From assembly GCF_033473495.1 (NCBI RefSeq), contig NC_088936.1:3658001-3722000 (forward strand): a stretch of 64,000 nt of DNA. Direction: 5' to 3'. Source of the DNA: Cercospora beticola (Eukaryota > Ascomycota > Dothideomycetes > Mycosphaerellales > Mycosphaerellaceae). A program made the position numbers and the translations under genes. The notes below the pieces were generated by a model. That model did no database searches and was not told the origin of the DNA. It was given only the letters and a program-made list of their open reading frames with translations. Of the stretch, positions 1 through 10,326 are shown one piece after another. Position 1 is the stretch's first letter. The number at the start of each line of letters is the position of its first letter.

Positions 1-138
1 CGGGGCAATTCCATGGTGACGGAGCAACAGTTAATCATGCTTTCGTAAACATTGCTAATTGACCCAGCTCGTGGCATTGTCAGTAGACCAATAAATAACA
101 AGAGCATTCCCTTGTAACGATGTCAAGAGTCAGCCATC

Positions 139-1239
139 ATGGATCCTTCACAAGTTGACATCCCGCCGCTCAAGGATCTCACTATTGACAACATCACAGA
201 CAATGTCAAACTCATCAACTCGCAGTGCCCAAATCCAAGGCTTAAATACATTCTCGATCGTATAGTCCAGCACCTGCATGACTTTGCACGCGAAACGCGT
301 CTTAGCCACGAGGAGTGGATGACCGGATTGCTGTTCTTGACAGCAGTTGGCCAGATTTGCACAGATGTTCGACAGGTGAGCGAGCACGATGATGTCGCAT
401 ATGCTCAGATATGCTAAGTCGAGTCTCAATCAGGAATTCATCCTTCTCTCCGATATCCTCGGCCTCTCCCTCCTCGTCGACAGCATCGATCACCCGAAAC
501 CTTCGCACTCCACGGAAGGCACAGTCCTCGGGCCTTTCCACTCTCACGAAGCCGAGGCGGCTCCCAATGGCTCTCAGATCGCCCATGATCCTGACGGAGA
601 GCCCTGCCTGGTGCTATGCACTATCAGAGACACGAACGGCAAGCCGGTCGAAGGCGTGAAGATCGATATCTGGGAGACGGACAGCAAAGGCTTCTACGAT
701 GTGCAGTATCCGGGAAGAGAAGGTCCAGATCAAAGAGCTGTGATGCATAGTGATAAAGAGGGTGTGTTCTGGTTCAAGGCCATCGTGCCTGTGCCGTATC
801 CTATACCGCACGATGGCCCGGTTGGCAAACTGCTGGTACAGTTGAAGAGGCATTGTTATAGGCCGAGCCACATGCATTTCATGTTTGAGAAGAGTGGTTA
901 CGATCATTTGATAACGTGAGTGGGGCTGCTGCAAGTGCCATACTTGCCAGATGCTGACTTACTCGCAGGGCACTTTACCTTCGAGGTGATCCGTACGAGA
1001 CAAGTGACGCTGTCTTTGGCGTGAAGGAGTCTTTGATCATCGACCTGAAGACCGTGGATGATGAGCACGTGAAGCAATATGGGGTCAAGCCTGGGTCGAA
1101 GCTGATTACATATGACTTTGTGTTAGTCACCGATGATGAGTCGAAGCAATTGAGAGAGAAGAATGCTCTGGAGGCTACTAAGGCGTTGGGGTTGAAGATG
1201 AAGTTGTGGAATGGACTGCCCGTACCTGATGTAGACTAG
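139..1239 (+). CDS. Intradiol ring-cleavage dioxygenase (catechol/hydroxyquinol 1,2-dioxygenase type)
   Basis: This is a non-heme Fe(III) dioxygenase predicted to open an aromatic diol ring between the hydroxyls, feeding the beta-ketoadipate route. Three exons (139-375, 434-915, 969-1239) join in frame to 329 aa through GT-AG introns of 58 and 53 nt. Residues about 20-95 form the all-helical N-terminal dioxygenase domain. The catalytic beta-sandwich follows, with the iron-ligand signatures: a Tyr in DVQYPG, a second Tyr in PYPIPHDGP, and two His in YRPSHMHF. There is no signal peptide, so it is probably cytosolic. It is the first gene of the quinate cluster, which yields protocatechuate. The N-terminal domain favours catechol or hydroxyquinol as substrate, but protocatechuate cannot be excluded from sequence alone. 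Family assignment is firm; substrate is inferred. Confidence 0.9.
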
Positions 1240-1459
1240 CAAAAGATATTTTTCATCAACAATCAGAGTAATTGTGAATACATGCAGTAGTGCTGTTCTT
1301 CATCCTGATACCCTGTTCGCTCCTTCGCCAGCTCTTTGCCAATGCCAAGCCACCATTGGAAGTCATCACGGACTTCCGCCTATCTTGCCCGAAACATCCA
1401 CTCTTTGACACGAGCAACATCCCAAAGCTCCACAACTGGAATTAAAGTCAAGCAAGAAT
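1240..1459. other. Intergenic spacer between dioxygenase and qutG
   Basis: This short spacer between two co-directional genes must hold the 3' end of the dioxygenase transcript and the qutG promoter. I see no clear TATA box or activator site in it. Confidence 0.5.
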
Positions 1460-2891
1460 ATGACCACCGAGACGCTGAGCGACGCTCAGCTCGAAGAAAT
1501 TTATGCCCACGCCACACAACTGGCGAAAGAAGCGGGACAAATGCTCCTCGATGCCGTTGAGGCTCGTTCAGGTTCAGCAGGAGCAGGGCACGTGGAGAAG
1601 GAGTCAGCAGTCGATTTGGTGACGCAGACTGATGAAGGTAGGTCGTGGTGTCAGCCTCAATTCTTCGAAGCATGGTGGGGTTTTCCTTGGACTGCTTTTG
1701 TGCCCTTTCGCTGGGACACGAAGTGATGAGAAACTCTGAATCTTATCATCATGCTCCTGCTGATTGAATCTCTTTCTTTCCCTCTTAGATGTGGAAGCAT
1801 TCATTCGTCAAAGCGTACAAGCCAAATTTCCATCTCATGCGTGAGTTCACATCTTTTCAGCTGTCGTTCTGAGTGCAATCTGGCTTTGTTCGCACAGCTG
1901 ACTCCTGTAAGCTTCGTTGGCGAAGAGTCGTATTCCAAAGGACAATCCAAAGAATATCTGATACCTGCGAAAGGCCCATCGTGGTGCATCGATCCGCTGG
2001 ACGGTATGACCTCCGCACAAGAAGCACGACTCCGCAGAGGCTAAGGACTTAGGCACGGTTAACTTCATCCACCTGGCGCCATTCTATTGCGTTTCGATAG
2101 CTTTTCTGTGGAATGGCGAGCCTGTTGTTGGCGCTGTGAATGCGCCATTTCTGAAGCAATTGTAAGCTCTGCCACTCACAAGCTACAAACCAGTGCACCG
2201 GAGCTGAATAACGCAGATTCACCGCTTGTCGAGGCAAAGGCGCGTGGTTGAATGAGAAGACACCACTTCCACTGGCAAGAAATCCTATACCGGCGATGCC
2301 TGAGACTGCGCCAAAGGGTTGCGTGTTCTCTTGCGAATGGGTATGAATGCCATCACGACAAGAGGGTTTGCCCTGCTAATCTGACCCCCAACAGGGCAAG
2401 GACCGAAGAGATATACCTGATGGTAATATGCATCGCAAAGTCTCCAGCTTCATTAACATGGCAGCTGAGCTTGGGGGCCGGCAAGGCAAAGGAGGAATGG
2501 TACATGGTGTCCGAAGCTTAGGCTCTGCAACGCTCGATTTATGCTACGTAGCCATGGGAGGCTTTGACATCTGGTGGGAAGGTGGCTGCTGGTCAGCCAA
2601 CGGTACTTCCACTTGTGGTCTCATAAACGCTGACAATATGGTAGGGAGTGGGACGTCGCTGCTGGTGTCTGTATACTCAAGGAAGCAGGCGGTCTAATTA
2701 CGACTGCAAATCCGCCCGAAGACTACTTGAACGCCGCAGTACCAGAAGCTAAGTTGGGAAGCAGACTTTATCTAGCCATTCGGCCTGCAGGCGATTCGGC
2801 CTCCGAGACAGGACGACAAAGCCAGGAACGAACTGTCAGAGAAGTATGGCGGCGCGTGGAGAGCCTGGACTATACCCGACCTGGTATATGA
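1460..2891 (+). CDS. qutG: Inositol monophosphatase-family protein of quinate cluster (QutG-like)
   Basis: This belongs to the Mg-dependent, Li-sensitive phosphatase (IMPase) family. Seven exons (1460-1637, 1789-1840, 1912-2003, 2053-2161, 2217-2340, 2395-2591, 2645-2891) join in frame to 332 aa. The metal-binding motif DPLDGTVNF is built across the third intron, and the second motif WDVAAG lies near the C-terminus; an acidic EES segment precedes them. Homologues are standard members of fungal quinate clusters, but their metabolic role there is not established to my knowledge. It is tandem with the dioxygenase and convergent with qutB. The intron at 1841-1911 uses the acceptor at 1910-1911; an earlier AG would give an immediate stop. 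The gene is the most intron-rich in the window. Family assignment is firm and the symbol rests on family plus context. Confidence 0.88.
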
Positions 2892-2982
2892 GGTACGACT
2901 GCGACAGAAATACAACAACTCTAACAGCGTAATGGCCACAAATTAGCACCTCGAAGGAGCGCTTCATATTTATACAGTCTTT

Positions 2983-3977
2983 CTACAACCTCGCCTGAGA
3001 TAACGCATGCGCAACGACTTTTTTGACCTCCTCAACAGGAAGCTGCTCAATGGTCCGCCCGTGCCAGAGAGTATGCTGCGCAAATCCCTGATAGATCATC
3101 GCCTCCGTCCCAAGAATGACTTTCCAACCTGCTGCCTCTGCAAGTCCACCCAGCTCTGTCCAGGGTGATGGATGGTAGCACATCTCAAGCATAGCGCCTT
3201 TGTGAGACTTGTTGAGGAAAACTTCTGTTATCCGCCTCGCTTCCTTCTCAGCCTCTGTCACCGGAGGAAAGTTCGGCACGCATGCTACGATCGCGCCTGC
3301 ACCTTCCAATGCTTCTGCTTCGGCAACTGTCTTCACATGGACAAGTCCGTCGCCATAACCTTCCGACTTACACCAAGACATCACTGCTTCCACCTCTGCT
3401 GGATCTCGGTTTACCAGGTACACTGTCGAGCACTTCATGTACGCAACGAGGGCATATACTGCTGAGCGTGCAGCGCCGCCGCCACCAACGACGAGGCCAG
3501 GCCTCCCAAGGAAGACCTCCTCAGGATTCGAAATATTCTGGAAGAAGCTCTCTCGAACGCCGATGGTGTCGGTGTTTGTTCCAACATACTTGCCGTCTCG
3601 AAGGAAAATGGTATTCACGGCTCCGACGGCTCTGCCCTCGTCTGTAAGTTCGTCCAAGTGTGGTATTATCGCCACCTTATGAGGCATTGTCACGGCAGAG
3701 CCTGATAATGATCAGCGTAGTTCTTAGCATTCCACACTTCAACTAATCTCATACCGTATAGTCTCCGGTCCTTTACGAGCGACAAGAATTGTGACATATC
3801 GGTCGACTCTAGTAGTTGAAAACTCCATGGCAGTCCCAGTTCTTGAAACACCGTGTTGTGTAGTAGCGGCGAGTATGAGTGTGCGATTGGGTATCCGAAG
3901 AGATAGCCATGACGCTCATATTGATCGACCTGTGGCGCTGGAGCGGTGATGATACTGCTTTCTTGTTGCATCTCCAT
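2983..3977 (-). CDS. qutB: Quinate/shikimate 5-dehydrogenase (QutB)
   Basis: Catalyses NAD-dependent oxidation of quinate to 3-dehydroquinate, and of shikimate to 3-dehydroshikimate, the first catabolic step. Two exons (3755-3977 and 2983-3701) join through a 53-nt intron to 313 aa. The substrate domain has the SYSPLLHN segment and the catalytic Lys in TMPHK, restored by splicing; the Asp partner is in NTDTIG. The nucleotide-binding Rossmann fold starts at [11 protein letters not shown]. The C-terminal [12 protein letters not shown] segment is typical of the shikimate dehydrogenase family. I chose the ATG at 3977; an upstream in-frame start would add about 42 poorly conserved residues. It is a stand-alone catabolic enzyme, not part of the pentafunctional AROM. 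It is divergent from the permease gene. Confidence 0.93.
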
Positions 3978-4705
3978 TTTGCTTCTCCGTCCGCTGATTT
4001 CTTCGATTACTGATGGTTTCTTGGCGAGTCGGCAAGGATTTGATGATTTTGACAGAAACAGAAATTCTTGATGAGCAAGTCCTACGGACAATCGTGTCAA
4101 CAATAGCAGAAGAGTCGTGAGAATGCAGCAGTCAGCTCAATGCCGACCAGATCTTTCTTCTGTCGAAGCCGTGGTTGCGTCTCACCCGGCGCCAGCAAAT
4201 GCAACCATGCATAACTTCTGGCATGGCTCAGGTCATTCGCGTGGCCTTTGACGATTCGGGCAATGGTCCAGGTTCCACTCGGGGCAAAGAAATGATCCCC
4301 ATCGAAATCCGAGCTCTCACTGGTCCTTCAGCTGTGCGGTCTTTGACGGACCCTCATTTTTCTCCACGTTCGGCACCAGACTCCGCTTTTGCCATGTGCT
4401 AGCGAACTTCGCCCGGCGTGGCTAAAGGCTGGGCCATCGTGCTCTGCACATGGGAAATCTCTTTTCTCTGGTCTGGGTCATATCCGACAGGAGAATGATG
4501 ACAATGTACTGACTTTAATTCATCCATTCGACCTTTCTCCACGTGCGGAGACCCCAGATTCTAGAGCTAAAACACTGCATACCACCTACATACATATTGC
4601 CCTCCCCCGGTCCTTGGACACAACTCGTCTTCCATTCGGGCATTCAAGCAAGTCTCAAGGACATTCTTCCATTCGATATCGACAGCAAGAAGAACAGATA
4701 CCAAC
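3978..4705. promoter_or_regulatory. Divergent promoter region between qutB and qutD
   Basis: This 728-bp interval separates oppositely oriented qutB and qutD and must hold both promoters. By analogy with other fungal quinate clusters, the QutA/QA-1F activator should bind here. By eye I see GG-rich/CC-rich imperfect dyads (around 4277-4298 and 4483-4493) but no full match to the activator palindrome I remember. Short upstream reading frames in this interval look non-coding. Confidence 0.45.
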
Positions 4706-6536
4706 ATGGGAGGATTCCTAACATTGGTCGAGGACCGACCGACGCCGAAGGCGGTCTACAACTGGAGAGTCTACGCATGCGCTGCTGTTGCTTCTTTCGC
4801 ATCATGCATGATTGGTTACGATAGTGCCTTCATCGGCACGACATTGGCTTTGCCATCCTTTGTCGATGAGTTCGACTTCCCATCTCTGTCAACATCAGCA
4901 TTGGCTCTCGTCAAGGCAAACATTGTCTCCATCTACCAGGTGAGTAACCATCAAGGGCAAGAATGGGTACTCGACTCTAACATTGTTACAGGCTGGCGCA
5001 TTCTTCGGTTCTCTCTTCGCGTACCCTTCAGCATACTTTGTTGGCCGGAAATACAGCTTGATCCTTTTCTCGCTAGTATTCATCCTCGGCGCCGGCATGA
5101 TGTTGGGCGCCAATGGAGACCGTGGCCTTGGTTTGATCTACGCTGGACGTGTCCTGGCTGGAATTGGTGTCGGTGCAGCATCTATGCTGACGCCCATTTA
5201 CATTTCGGAAATTTCTCCGCCAGCAGTGCGAGGCCGAATCGTCGGAATTTATGAGCTGGGATGGCAGATCGGTGGCCTGGTTGGCTTCTGGATCAACTAT
5301 GGCTTGCAGGAAACAATGGCACCCAGCCGCAAGCAGTGGCTCATCCCATTCGCGGTCCAGCTTATTCCAGCTGGCCTCCTTCTCATCGGAGCTTTCTGGC
5401 TGCACGAGTCTCCTCGATGGCTCTTGAGCAGGAACAGGCGTGCAGAGGCGATCAAGAATTTGACTTGGATCCGAAATCTCCCAGCCGATGACCTTTACAT
5501 TGTCGAAGAAGTGGCCATGATGGATGCTGCTTTGGAAGCCCAAGCAGCTGATATCGGTCTTGGATTCTGGAAGCCATTCATCGCAGTCGGCCGCAGTCGC
5601 AAGGTGCAATGGCGCTTCCTTCTTGGTGGTCTGCTGTTCATGTGGCAGAACGGATCCGGTATCAACGCGATCAACTACTATTCGCCCACGGTATTCAGGG
5701 CCATTGGTGTTACTGGAGTCAACGCAGGCTTTTTGACTACTGGCATCTTTGGTGTTGTCAAGACTGTGCTTACTTTCGTCTGGATGTTCTGGCTCATTGA
5801 CAACCTCGGTCGACGCAACCTGCTCATGATCGGAGCTGCCGGTGGCTCTGTCTGCATGTGTAAGTGCAGCACAGCGTATGCTCTAAATTCTCGTTGTGCA
5901 ATGCTAACTGTACAACAGGGATCATTGGTGGCTACATCAGCACAACTGATACTTCTGCTGCTGCTCAAGCAGAAGCCGCGAACTCTGGTCTCAGCTCCGG
6001 AGGCATTGCAGCCATGTTCTTCTTCTATCTTTGGACGGCTTTCTACACTCCATCGTGGAACGGTACTCCTTGGGTCATCAACTCTGAGATGTTCGACATG
6101 AATACTCGTGGTCTTGGCCAAGCCTCTGCTTCTGCCAACAACTGGTTCTGGGTAAGTCTCAATTATTGACAGCTTTTCTGACTTCAGCATGCTAACGAAG
6201 GTTTTCCAGAACTTCATCATCTCTCGATTCACTCCTCAAATGTTCATCAACATGGGCAACAGCGGATGCGGAGTGTTCTTCTTCTTCGCCAGCATGATGT
6301 TGCTCTCCATCGTATTCGTGTGGTTCCTGCTTCCAGAGACCAAGTCCATTCCACTCGAGTCCATGGACCGCCTCTTCGAAATCAAGCCAGTGCGCAAGGC
6401 GAACAAGATCATCATTGCAGAGGACCAATCAAGAGATGCTGAGTTCAGACACAATGTGGACGGTGCCGGCCTGACAGCCGCGAAGGAGAAGACGGACATG
6501 ATTGAGACGAGCAGCGAGCGCAACAGCACCGTTTAG
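4706..6536 (+). CDS. qutD: Quinate permease (QutD), MFS sugar-transporter family
   Basis: Plasma-membrane proton symporter of the major facilitator sugar-porter family, expected to import quinate. Four exons (4706-4939, 4992-5859, 5919-6151, 6210-6536) join in frame to 553 aa. The N-terminus MGGFLTLVEDRPTPKAVYNW and the phrase SCMIGYDSAFIGTTLALPSF are characteristic of fungal quinate permeases. Sugar-porter signatures are visible: the GRVLAGIGVGAAS region, the PESPRW-like segment HESPRWLL after helix 6, and PETKSIPLESMDRLFE after helix 12. About 12 hydrophobic segments are present. The C-terminal tail is hydrophilic and acidic. It sits between qutB (divergent) and the oxidoreductase (convergent). 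The symbol is confident from sequence plus context. Confidence 0.95.
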
Positions 6537-6902
6537 ACGACTTTGCTTTAAAGGATAATATGAAAGTTATGTTCTCAGTAGCATGAGATTTGAGCATATT
6601 CTGCATAGATCATTGACGGCCGATTGAGCATAGCTCTCGCGCATGAATGTATGAGAAACCATTTCACGAATGCTGTGTGTTCCACTTCTTGCGACGGCCT
6701 CCCTCCTCTCACTGGTAGCAGAGCTCTTGTTATGCATGCTCGCATTTGGCCCTATGACACACATGTGTTCAAGGGCATCAGACGGTGGAACGAGAGGCAT
6801 GCGCAGAACATCAGGACCTGGAGACAGAAAATGACAATGCACTTGTTCGCGGATGGCCGGCGTGCGTTTGTCCCAACTACAAGAGTGTAGGCACAATCTC
6901 AA

Positions 6903-7967
6903 TCAAGCTGCAATGTCTACTGGCAGTCCTGCTTCCATAGATCTCTTGACCGCATCGCAAACAATCAGAGCTTTCAGACCGTCTTCACCAGTGCAGTTCG
7001 ACTCTGCTATTCCCCTTATGACATCGACAAAATTCTTCATTTGCTCATCAAAGGGCACGCGAGGCTCAACCGTGAGCTCGCTTTGACGCACCGGATCAGC
7101 CCAGCATTTCTCCTCTCCTTCGTCATGCTTCGAGATTTTCATATCGCCGACACTCAGCGTGCCTTGACTACCGAATATCCGGTAAAAGTCTTTGTGCGCC
7201 TGGGGAATCGTCGGGTTCTCTCCTGTGCCGCTCTCAAAATTGTGCGCGGAAGGACAATTGTCCGCGAGGATGAACGTTCCAACCACCCCTGATGCGAATC
7301 GGAGAACAATGGCTGCTCCTTCTTCCGCTTCGTAAGACCGCTGGGATATACTCTTTTCTGCGTGAACCCGTATGATGGGTCCGAGGAGGTACTGCAGAAT
7401 GTCAAGGTCATGAACTAAGTTGATTTGAATTGGGCCACCTTTGCCTGGAATACTACGCCATTCCGTCGGAGGCTCGAAGTACGAGGCCGGCTTTCGCAGA
7501 ACCCAGAGTCCGGAGATGGCTATAGGTTTACCAATGATGCCTTCGGCCAGCGCACGTTTCGCGGAGACAACATAAGAGTTGAACCGACGATGATGACCTG
7601 CGAGCAAGTTTCCCCCGGTCCGCCTAGCAGTCTCTATCAGCTCCTTTCCACTCGAGATTTCCGTAGCTATGGGCTTTTCAACGAGAACGTCAATTCCTGC
7701 CTCCAGTAACTCCTGACTGAGCGAGATGTGCGTGTGATTAGGCGTGCATACGAGTGCTCCGTCGGGCTTGCCCTTTTCGAGAAGCATGTGCTTGATGCTT
7801 GGAAATACTGGCACATGGAATGCCTCAGCTACTGATATGGCTTCCGGGCGAGGATCCACGAAACAGTATAATGTGGCATGTTCATTGGCAACCACGCTCT
7901 GTGCATGTCTCGGCCCAATTAGGCCAGCCCCGATGATGGCTATCGTGATCGTGGAAGGAGCGCTCAT
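6903..7967 (-). CDS. qutH: Gfo/Idh/MocA-family NAD(P)-dependent oxidoreductase (QutH-like)
   Basis: Soluble oxidoreductase of 354 aa in one exon. The N-terminal Rossmann fold has IAIIGAGLIGPRHAQ at about residues 8-22, and the family motif EKPIA at about residue 98 contributes the conserved lysine. The C-terminal alpha/beta dimerisation domain includes NLVHDLDILQYLLG and ends GLPVDIAA. I chose the ATG at 7967, just before the nucleotide-binding fold; an in-frame ATG at 8042 would add 25 unconserved residues. Its substrate is unknown, most likely a cyclic polyol related to quinate or inositol. Proteins of this type are annotated as QutH in some fungal quinate clusters, which is my basis for the symbol. 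It is convergent with qutD and divergent from qutC. Confidence 0.8.
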   Translation of the reverse strand: MSAPSTITIAIIGAGLIGPRHAQSVVANEHATLYCFVDPRPEAISVAEAFHVPVFPSIKHMLLEKGKPDGALVCTPNHTHISLSQELLEAGIDVLVEKPIATEISSGKELIETARRTGGNLLAGHHRRFNSYVVSAKRALAEGIIGKPIAISGLWVLRKPASYFEPPTEWRSIPGKGGPIQINLVHDLDILQYLLGPIIRVHAEKSISQRSYEAEEGAAIVLRFASGVVGTFILADNCPSAHNFESGTGENPTIPQAHKDFYRIFGSQGTLSVGDMKISKHDEGEEKCWADPVRQSELTVEPRVPFDEQMKNFVDVIRGIAESNCTGEDGLKALIVCDAVKRSMEAGLPVDIAA

Positions 7968-8723
7968 TCTTTCGGAAAGATCTTGAATTCGTGATAGTGG
8001 CTGGTAGGATGCGACACCGTCTCGCAATGGACCCATGTCCAAATATCGTGAGCACTATGGGCTAGTCAGGGAAGAATATTGGCGATAACAATTTTCCACA
8101 GCTCGGCGGCCAGTCCGGCCAAGAAGCGACCATTCGCATGGTCCTCAGTAATGTGAAGGCCGCTCGTTTGGGCGCTCGTTTGGGCGCAACCTCCACTCAT
8201 CTTCCAAATGCAGCATGATATTATCTCAACACCATCGTATTCTGGAGTCGCACCGAAGGAACGCCTCCTGTTCGAGCTAAGTTTAGACTTTCGCGCCAAG
8301 ACCCGAACGCCACCGAGGCCTGTTCGCTCGTTTCTGCGTTTATCCCTGGCGCTGTACAACACTCTTCCGCAGGAGGAACGCTGTCCCGTCAAGCTCTCGG
8401 CCATTCACTTGCAGCATCACCACTGAGCGGGACACACCTCTTCAGCTCAGCCTCGATTCGGATGCATATGAAAAACTCCCTATGAAGCAGGTGGGTCTGT
8501 TGACAGGGTTGATGAACTGATACACGCTGTGATGCTACGCGATGTCGTACTACACATACCCGCGCCTGCACAGGCATTCACTATGCCGCATGCCTCATCA
8601 AAACTCGCAACGTAACATTCACTTGTGAATATAACATCTTCCTACAATCGCTTCAAACTCTGTTTAAGCCACAAGACAAGCTAGTTCTTACTCCTTCAAG
8701 ACTTCCAAGAATTGCCATCCAAC
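7968..8723. promoter_or_regulatory. Divergent promoter region between qutH-like gene and qutC
   Basis: This 756-bp interval holds the start regions of two divergent cluster genes. It contains a perfect 12-bp tandem duplication at 8161-8184. I see no convincing gene in it on either strand, and no full activator palindrome by eye. Confidence 0.45.
8161..8184. repeat. Perfect 2 x 12-bp tandem repeat
   Basis: The unit CGCTCGTTTGGG occurs twice back to back and is followed by CGC, so the start of a third copy is present. It lies in the middle of the qutH-qutC divergent promoter. It could be a duplicated factor site or plain slippage. Confidence 0.9.
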
Positions 8724-9791
8724 ATGTCTTGCCGACCAGCGATATGCTCCCACAGTCTTGGCCGAGCATGGGTCCATGATATGCCCTCCAAGTTGGATCA
8801 AGCTGCACGTTACGGTTTCGATCTCGAACTCTTCTACGAAGACCTCTATTACGTAGCGAAGGAACTGCCTGGAGGCGCGACACCAGAGAACCACATCCGA
8901 GCGGCCAGATATATCCGCCAACTATGTGACGACCGGGGTATCGCTATTATGTGCCTGCAACCGTTCATGCACTATGATGGCCTACGAGACCGACAACGAC
9001 ATGCGGAACGAATCGAGGAGATGAAGCTCTGGGTCGAAATGGCACATATCCTCGGAACGAATCTCATCGCCATTCCCTCGACATGCCTCTCGAATGACGA
9101 AGTGAGTGGAGATGTGGATCTCATCACAGCAGACCTTCGAGAGGTAGCAGATCTCGGAGCACCCGAAGGCATACAATTCGCATACGAAGCCTTGGCTTGG
9201 GGGACACACGTCGACAGATGGGAGCAAGTATGGGAGATCGTGCAGCGAGTGGACCGACCAAACTTTGGGATATGCTTCGACACATATAACTTCGCCGGAA
9301 GAGTCTATGCCGATCCTACGTCGCCTGATGGGAAGACACAGAATGCGGATGCGGATATGGCAGCGTCGTTAAAGCGTATGGTGCAAACAGTCGACGTCGC
9401 AAAGATCGCATACATCCAAGTGGTCGATGCAGAGAAGCTGGAGAAGCCTTTATTGGAAGGCCACGAGTTCTACAACCCGGAGCAATGCGCACGAATGAGC
9501 TGGTCGAGGAACTGCCGATTATTCTATGGTGAACAAGAGCGAGGTGCATATCTCCCGATTTACGCCATTCTCAAGGCACTGCTTGTCGACCTTGGGTTTG
9601 AGGGATACATCAGCGCGGAGATGTTCAATCGAAGTCTCGCAGAGTCAAGTCCGAGTGTTCCGGAAGAGCACGCCCAGCGTGCAGCGGTGTCATGGCAGAA
9701 GATCGTAGAAGACTTTGGGCTCAACAGGCGGACAAGATCTGTGAGCACCAGCCAATCTGCCGTGGAAGGAGCGCCGAGAGCGCAATTGTGA
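8724..9791 (+). CDS. qutC: 3-dehydroshikimate dehydratase (QutC/QA-4)
   Basis: Converts 3-dehydroshikimate to protocatechuate, committing quinate carbon to aromatic catabolism. It is a 355-aa single-exon protein of the xylose-isomerase-like TIM-barrel (AP endonuclease 2) superfamily. Segments characteristic of fungal dehydroshikimate dehydratases include RPAICSHSLGRAWVHDMPSK at the N-terminus, QPFMHYDGL, FAYEALAWGTHVDRWE, DRPNFGICFDTYNFAGR, YIQVVDAEKL and RMSWSRNCRLFYGE. The Glu, Asp, His and Glu residues in these blocks would form the divalent-metal site. The first ATG is at 8724, directly before the first strand. The C-terminal 25 residues are polar and unconserved. It is convergent with qutA. 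Confidence 0.95.
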   Translation: MSCRPAICSHSLGRAWVHDMPSKLDQAARYGFDLELFYEDLYYVAKELPGGATPENHIRAARYIRQLCDDRGIAIMCLQPFMHYDGLRDRQRHAERIEEMKLWVEMAHILGTNLIAIPSTCLSNDEVSGDVDLITADLREVADLGAPEGIQFAYEALAWGTHVDRWEQVWEIVQRVDRPNFGICFDTYNFAGRVYADPTSPDGKTQNADADMAASLKRMVQTVDVAKIAYIQVVDAEKLEKPLLEGHEFYNPEQCARMSWSRNCRLFYGEQERGAYLPIYAILKALLVDLGFEGYISAEMFNRSLAESSPSVPEEHAQRAAVSWQKIVEDFGLNRRTRSVSTSQSAVEGAPRAQL

Positions 9792-10326
9792 TACTGTTGT
9801 GAGGGGGTTTCAGTCGAACCATCAAGCGTCATGATAGACTTAGAATTATTAGAGCCAGATCAGCTTAGATACCCAGAGATCTGGAATAGTAATGGTAGTG
9901 CATGAAGCACTCTTTCTCGTGATCCATGCCTGCCTTCAAATATGTTGCCATCGTCGACGAATCGTGGAGTATTGTAACACATTGCAGGCTTTATCAATTT
10001 TTCCGCGGCCGCTGAAGTCACATTGGCCAATATATGCCACTCGACCTGTTTCATGCACGTGGCTTTGCATCCGCATATTCTCTCCTCAGCCTGCAGTCGC
10101 CATGCGCTGACATTTCTCGGAAGGCTGTCGAATTCGTTCGTTTGCACTCAGATTTGCAGGCGCATGCCAGAGGGCTCTTTAATTTCCCTCAACGACTGTT
10201 CGATGGCTAGTCGCACATTCGTTCGCTCAGCGACTAAGCATCGTCCCCGAGAAAATTGCTTTCTCCAAAGACTCTAGAGTAGTGGACAATTTCGGGTGTG
10301 TTTTGGGTCTCCGTTAGCTCACGTCT
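9792..10326. other. Convergent intergenic region, qutC/qutA
   Basis: This 535-bp interval lies between the 3' ends of qutC and qutA. I see nothing beyond expected 3' untranslated sequence; short reading frames on both strands have no recognisable content. Confidence 0.5.

Noticed and set aside
4175..4721. Reading frames in the qutB-qutD intergenic region as genes
   Set aside because: They have no recognisable content, overlap each other, and lie where both promoters must be.
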